Source: Anaerolineae bacterium
GTDB taxonomy: Bacteria; Chloroflexota; Anaerolineae; Aggregatilineales; Phototrophicaceae
Assembly (NCBI GenBank): GCA_025454675.1
Contig: JALONZ010000061.1
Span: forward strand, 1-8,423
DNA: 8,423 nucleotides
Direction of reading: 5' to 3'
Program-made: the position numbers and the translations under genes
Notes under the pieces: model-generated
The model's input: only the letters and a program-made list of their open reading frames with translations
The model's database searches: none
Told to the model about the DNA's origin: nothing
Part shown: positions 6,701 to 8,423 of the stretch, piece by piece
Numbering within the stretch: position 1 is the stretch's first letter
Layout of the letters: every line of letters begins with the position of its first letter

Positions 6701-8123
6701 CATCCCGAAATGACAGGTCAGCACGGTCTACCCGACGGCGTGTTGCCTCACCTGTTTCGCTCACCTCAACCAAGCGCAATAACACACGACGCATAATAGC
6801 TTGTTGGGCAACATTCAGGTCGTTATAAATATCTTCGGCATGACGGGCTAAAGCGCGTTGCACCCCGCCAATCTCTTCATAGGCTTTGGCGGTCAGTTTG
6901 ATACCATCGCGCTTCATATACAATTCTTTAAGGGCATATTGCAACAGTGGCAATGAACCCGGTTGGCGCACTACATCATCCAAAATACGTTGTGCCAAAT
7001 TGGGTGGGTCATATGTCAAACCAACCGCGCGGGCGGGTCCTTCTATGGCACGGAGCAATTCGGCGGGGGTCATCTCGGTGGCGATGACCATATTTTCTTG
7101 TTCAAATAACTCGGCAAGGATGGGATAGCGACTGAGCCTATCAAAAAAATCGGCTCGCATGGTGATAATCACACTCACCCGCCCATTTTTACGGGTGACG
7201 GCTTCATGAAGTAAGCGCATAAAAATGTCGCGTTCTGCTTCGCCCGCGCGGGTAAAAATTTCTTCAAATTGGTCAATCACCATCACCATTTTGGCTTCTG
7301 GATTGGCATCGCCCAGTACCCGCGCCACAAATGGATGCAAATAATCAATGGATTCATAAAATAGTTTGGTCAGCTTATCCGCTTCCTGCCCTTCTAAAAG
7401 CGGGGCAAGGCGTTGCGATAGGGCTTCAATCGGATTACTGCCCGGTGTGAATAAAATGATACGCCATGTGTCGCTCCCACGGATTTTACCCGCACGTAAG
7501 GCAGGCAAAACACCTGCCCGCACCAATGAACTCTTTCCGCTACCACTCGCGCCGACCACCGCCAAAAAGCGGGTAGGACGGTCTTGACGTAAGCGATGGA
7601 GACATTTATCAATCAGCGTTTCACGCCCGAAGAAAAATGCCGCATCTGTTTGTTGAAAGGCTTCAAGTCCTTTGAATGGGTTGGGGATGTTATTGGGGTC
7701 TACCGAGTCATATATCCCCAAACGGCGCTTACCGGGGATGGCTAATAACAATTCGGGGAAGGCTTCTTCATAGCGCCCCTCAAAATTGATAAAATGCAAA
7801 TTTTGTACCCAGTTGAGCGATTCTTCATGTTCCAATTCGCGGCGGGCATCCACTGCCATAATGGGGATGATGAATTTCTCTTGTTGACGCGCCATGAGGA
7901 CTTCACGTTGTACCCAATCACTTTTGACCGCATCGGGCGATAGGCAAACGACAACGATTTGTGAGCGTTCTATCCCCCGAAAAATTTCTTCCTGCCATTG
8001 TTCTCCCCCATGAATCTGACGGAAGTCAATCCAAACTTCCATCCCTGCATCCCCCAAATCGCGGGCGATGCGTTCTGCGAAAATTTTATTGCGACGTGAA
8101 TATGACACAAAGACACGGTTCAT
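3696..8123 (-). CDS. TIR-nSTAND1-TM-WD40(x14)-SH3b transmembrane signalling protein
   Basis: 1475 residues. Residues 1-130 form a TIR domain (RVFVSYSRRN, then GMEVWIDFRQI, then SDWVQREV with Glu74 at the position of the catalytic glutamate of TIR NADases). Residues 149-530 are an nSTAND1 ATPase: NPFKGLEAFQ and FFFGRE entry motifs, Walker A GASGSGKSS (191-199), Walker B VMVIDQFEEIF (280-290), TMRADF (321-326), QPGSLPLLQYAL (387-398) and the winged-helix HEALIREWERF (518-528). A charged Glu/Arg/Leu helix (596-620) precedes one membrane helix (about 623-643), an Ala-rich helical stretch, 14 WD40 repeats (about 735-1345), Cys1356/Cys1368, a TPTP linker and an SH3b domain (about 1396-1465). Positive charge before the helix predicts N-inside, C-outside. 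The ATG at 8123 is the only reasonable start: an in-frame TGA lies three codons upstream, with a weak GGA ribosome site 9 bases before the ATG. Likely a receptor-like switch coupling outside sensing to a TIR effector (inferred); NAD consumption is possible but not shown. Confidence 0.92.
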   Translation of the reverse strand: MNRVFVSYSRRNKIFAERIARDLGDAGMEVWIDFRQIHGGEQWQEEIFRGIERSQIVVVCLSPDAVKSDWVQREVLMARQQEKFIIPIMAVDARRELEHEESLNWVQNLHFINFEGRYEEAFPELLLAIPGKRRLGIYDSVDPNNIPNPFKGLEAFQQTDAAFFFGRETLIDKCLHRLRQDRPTRFLAVVGASGSGKSSLVRAGVLPALRAGKIRGSDTWRIILFTPGSNPIEALSQRLAPLLEGQEADKLTKLFYESIDYLHPFVARVLGDANPEAKMVMVIDQFEEIFTRAGEAERDIFMRLLHEAVTRKNGRVSVIITMRADFFDRLSRYPILAELFEQENMVIATEMTPAELLRAIEGPARAVGLTYDPPNLAQRILDDVVRQPGSLPLLQYALKELYMKRDGIKLTAKAYEEIGGVQRALARHAEDIYNDLNVAQQAIMRRVLLRLVEVSETGEATRRRVDRADLSFRDVPPEAVQELIDILTSADTRLLITNFQIRPNSAQSAPVILVDIGHEALIREWERFRAWVAEDKENLRLSSELLQSATDWVSAKRDKAYLLTGNRLARAEIWLDEADATALQREFIQASIKDNEERERLERERLERELELRRRSQNRLRIALSFVAIGLIASLILSFVAVNAQARAVSAQEEAFVALRSAQEARVEAVSNELRARSLALASNAGRALSDNLNELAVLLAVSANEIQQAPPQAQRILAEVAYAPGTRFLFDMEGVPVLALAISSDETRLAGAVGNAVIVWDAQTGDELFRFTGTNTSGHTNRVRGIAFSPDNRFITSVGADGRVVVWDMATQAQFIRWDAHNGGANTVIYSPDGQFLLTGGEDRQIILWRADTGELVQNYSGHSGGVNSLSFNNDGTLFASGADDDRVGVWSLNDGFIKFLSGHGDDVLSVAFSPTAASRVLSASSDRTILLWDVVNNTAPNEFTAHNDSVMSLAFFPDGRTFISVSEDTSMMMWDVNTRAVLKSFNDHEASVLSVAISDDGLMMFSGADDGYARLWDLQNSEQTMVFRGHQSNDARLRTVVGVYGNDDLTVLSGSFDGTLRLWSTATGLTIQEFRGHTDSVFDVALASDNTTALSGSADDLVIVWNITTGQPQIELIGHENDVLAVAYLPDNVRVLSGDADGAIILWDVNTGQQIRQFGPKIGKDDAGHTDQVNDIAVTPDGKRFISASADQTLLLWDVETGALLGEYKGHGSGVRSVAFNADATLAVSGADNGSLIIWDTSDDNLSSRDRVVRRIAGHDLQIMGVDFSPDGLSIASGGVDRRLSVWEVATGAEIRRYRTSDISSFRSVDFSADGQALLTGMNDLSLREWRLLLNRQDLLAWTHTNRYVPNPTCTQREQFGLEPFCVDGISEITPTPFIFPTQTPAPSLPSVMVGGQVMINTTSNSNQRLRETPSLSGVILTTLADGTTVDVIDGPIVADGFTWWKIRTSDGLEGWSVESTPSAGVQTLIPLP
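3729..3938 (-). other. C-terminal SH3b domain after Pro/Thr linker (within the TIR protein)
   Basis: Residues about 1396-1465 of the TIR protein show a bacterial SH3 pattern: RLRETPSLSGVIL, then an ADGTTVDVIDG turn, then FTWWKIRTSDGLEGW. SH3b modules are most often found outside the membrane, where they bind peptides or cell-wall material. The TPTPFIFPTQTPAP spacer in front is the kind of linker found in exported Chloroflexota and cyanobacterial proteins. This supports the predicted outside location of the C-terminal half. Confidence 0.75.
4089..5921 (-). repeat. 14 WD40 repeats, enough for two seven-bladed propellers
   Basis: Within the TIR protein, the conserved repeat Trp occurs at residues 761, 808, 850, 892, 934, 976, 1018, 1065, 1107, 1149, 1199, 1241, 1289 and 1332. 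Nine of the 13 intervals are exactly 42 or 43 residues; the four longer ones (47, 47, 50, 48) hold small loop insertions. Most repeats begin with a GH or AH dipeptide and carry an SPDG-like turn. The repeats differ clearly from one another, so this is not a recently amplified, near-identical array. Fourteen repeats would fold as two seven-bladed propellers. Confidence 0.85.
6195..6257 (-). other. Single transmembrane helix in the TIR protein
   Basis: Residues about 623-643 (ALSFVAIGLIASLILSFVAV and one more) are uncharged and hydrophobic for 21 residues. The preceding 25 residues are rich in Arg and Glu and end in Arg-Asn-Arg-Leu-Arg; the following side has few positive charges. By the positive-inside rule the TIR-STAND half is cytoplasmic and the WD40-SH3b half is outside. 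No N-terminal signal peptide is present, so this helix would be the only export signal. Confidence 0.75.
6304..6336 (-). repeat. 15-bp tandem repeat (about 2.2 copies) coding a Leu-Glu-Arg helix
   Basis: A 33-base stretch repeats exactly with a 15-base period (unit TCTAAGCGTTCCCGC on the plus strand). In the minus-strand gene it encodes an (LERER)n helix at about residues 596-607, directly before the membrane helix. A diverged further half-unit lies just to the left. Such repeats can change copy number by slippage without breaking the frame, lengthening or shortening the stalk by five residues. Confidence 0.8.
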
Positions 8124-8162
8124 GGCAAATCATCCGTTTGATTTTTTTAACAACATAACCTC

Positions 8163-8168
8163 ATTATA
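8163..8168 (-). promoter_or_regulatory. -10 box (TATAAT) for the TIR gene
   Basis: The minus strand reads a perfect TATAAT here, 39 bases before the start codon, which would give a leader of about 30-35 bases. No good -35 hexamer is found 16-18 bases upstream (the best is GCCAAT or TGCCAA), and there is no extended TG. This fits a weak or activator-dependent sigma-70-type promoter. Confidence 0.45.
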
Positions 8169-8244
8169 AACCAAAACAGATGCTCATTGGCATATTTCGC
8201 CAGCAAATAACCCAAAAGTGCCATAAAATAAAATAAACATCACA

Positions 8245-8250
8245 AAAGGA
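8245..8250 (+). promoter_or_regulatory. Shine-Dalgarno AAAGGA for the DUF2461 gene
   Basis: AAAGGA lies 9 bases before the ATG at 8260, a normal distance. An in-frame TAA at 8254-8256 rules out a start further upstream, so this site fixes the start codon. Confidence 0.7.
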
Positions 8251-8259
8251 CGATAATCA

Positions 8260-8423
8260 ATGACAACTCAACACACCTTCACAGGGTTTACCCCACAAGC
8301 GATTGATTTTTTGCGCGATTTGGTCATCAACAATAATAAGGACTGGTTTGAAGCCCATAAAGACACCTATATCACCACCCTACAAAATCCGGGAGTGGCA
8401 TTGGTCGAGGCGGTTGGCGAGCG
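8260..8423 (+). CDS. DUF2461 (TIGR02453-like) family protein, 3' end outside window
   Basis: Only 54 codons are visible before the window ends. The start reads MTTQHTFTGFTPQAIDFLRD and continues with a NNNKDWFEAHKDTY segment. This fits the N-terminus of the DUF2461 family: an F-x-G-F-x-P-x-x-x-x-F-L opening followed by N-N-x-x-x-W-F-x-x-x-x-x-x-Y. Family members are usually a little over 200 residues, soluble, widespread in bacteria and of unknown biochemical function. It is transcribed away from the TIR gene, with its own ribosome-binding site, and nothing ties it functionally to the STAND genes. It probably marks ordinary chromosomal surroundings. Confidence 0.82.
   Translation, partial: MTTQHTFTGFTPQAIDFLRDLVINNNKDWFEAHKDTYITTLQNPGVALVEAVGE

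Larger units (their letters stand above)
8124..8259. other. Divergent intergenic region
   Basis: These 136 bases separate the TIR gene (leftward) from the DUF2461 gene (rightward). They are AT-rich, hold the minus-strand TATAAT described separately, and on the plus side a run of TAAAATAAAAT-like sequence at about 8224-8237 that could act as a -10 for the DUF2461 gene, with no convincing -35. No strong palindrome or riboswitch-like structure is visible. Confidence 0.6.

Noticed and set aside
8187..8192. TTGGCA as a -35 box for the DUF2461 gene
   Set aside because: No acceptable -10 hexamer lies 15-19 bases downstream; the nearest TAAAAT is about 31 bases away.

Overview
The window carries two large membrane-linked signalling NTPases of the STAND class, which meet tail to tail. 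A lipid-linked-sugar glycosyltransferase is attached to the first and the start of an unrelated gene lies at the right edge. No RNA gene, CRISPR array, transposase or integrase is visible. The domain styles (nSTAND1 with WD40 repeats, a Pro/Thr linker and an SH3b tail with a WWKIRTSDGLEGW-like core; a NACHT protein ending in a YEFYHLELRDYFA-like motif) resemble proteins common in Chloroflexota, especially Anaerolineae-like lineages, and also in filamentous cyanobacteria. The host assignment is inferred from protein style only and is moderate at best.

Layout. (1) Bases 1-2442, plus strand: the 3' part of a DUF4062-NACHT-polytopic membrane protein; its start is left of the window. (2) 2439-3713, plus strand: a GT87-type (DUF2029) membrane glycosyltransferase, joined to gene 1 by an ATGA stop/start overlap and therefore probably translationally coupled. 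(3) 3696-8123, minus strand: a 1475-residue TIR-nSTAND1-TM-WD40(x14)-SH3b protein whose last 18 bases overlap the end of gene 2 convergently. (4) 8124-8259: a divergent intergenic region with a TATAAT box for gene 3 and a clear Shine-Dalgarno for gene 4. (5) 8260 to the right edge, plus strand: the first 54 codons of a DUF2461-family protein.

How they may work together. Genes 1 and 3 share one plan although their parts differ: a TIR or DUF4062 module at or near the N-terminus, a STAND-type ATPase switch in the middle, and membrane-embedded and sensor-like parts towards the C-terminus. This is the plan of NLR-like conflict or cell-death proteins. In gene 3 the layout suggests a receptor spanning the membrane, with a cytoplasmic TIR that keeps its putative NADase glutamate and an outside double WD40 propeller with an SH3b module. 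A role in phage defence, self/non-self recognition or envelope stress is inference. Base composition changes at the convergent junction near 3.7 kb: the left pair is AT-richer, the right half GC-richer. The two halves may therefore have separate histories.
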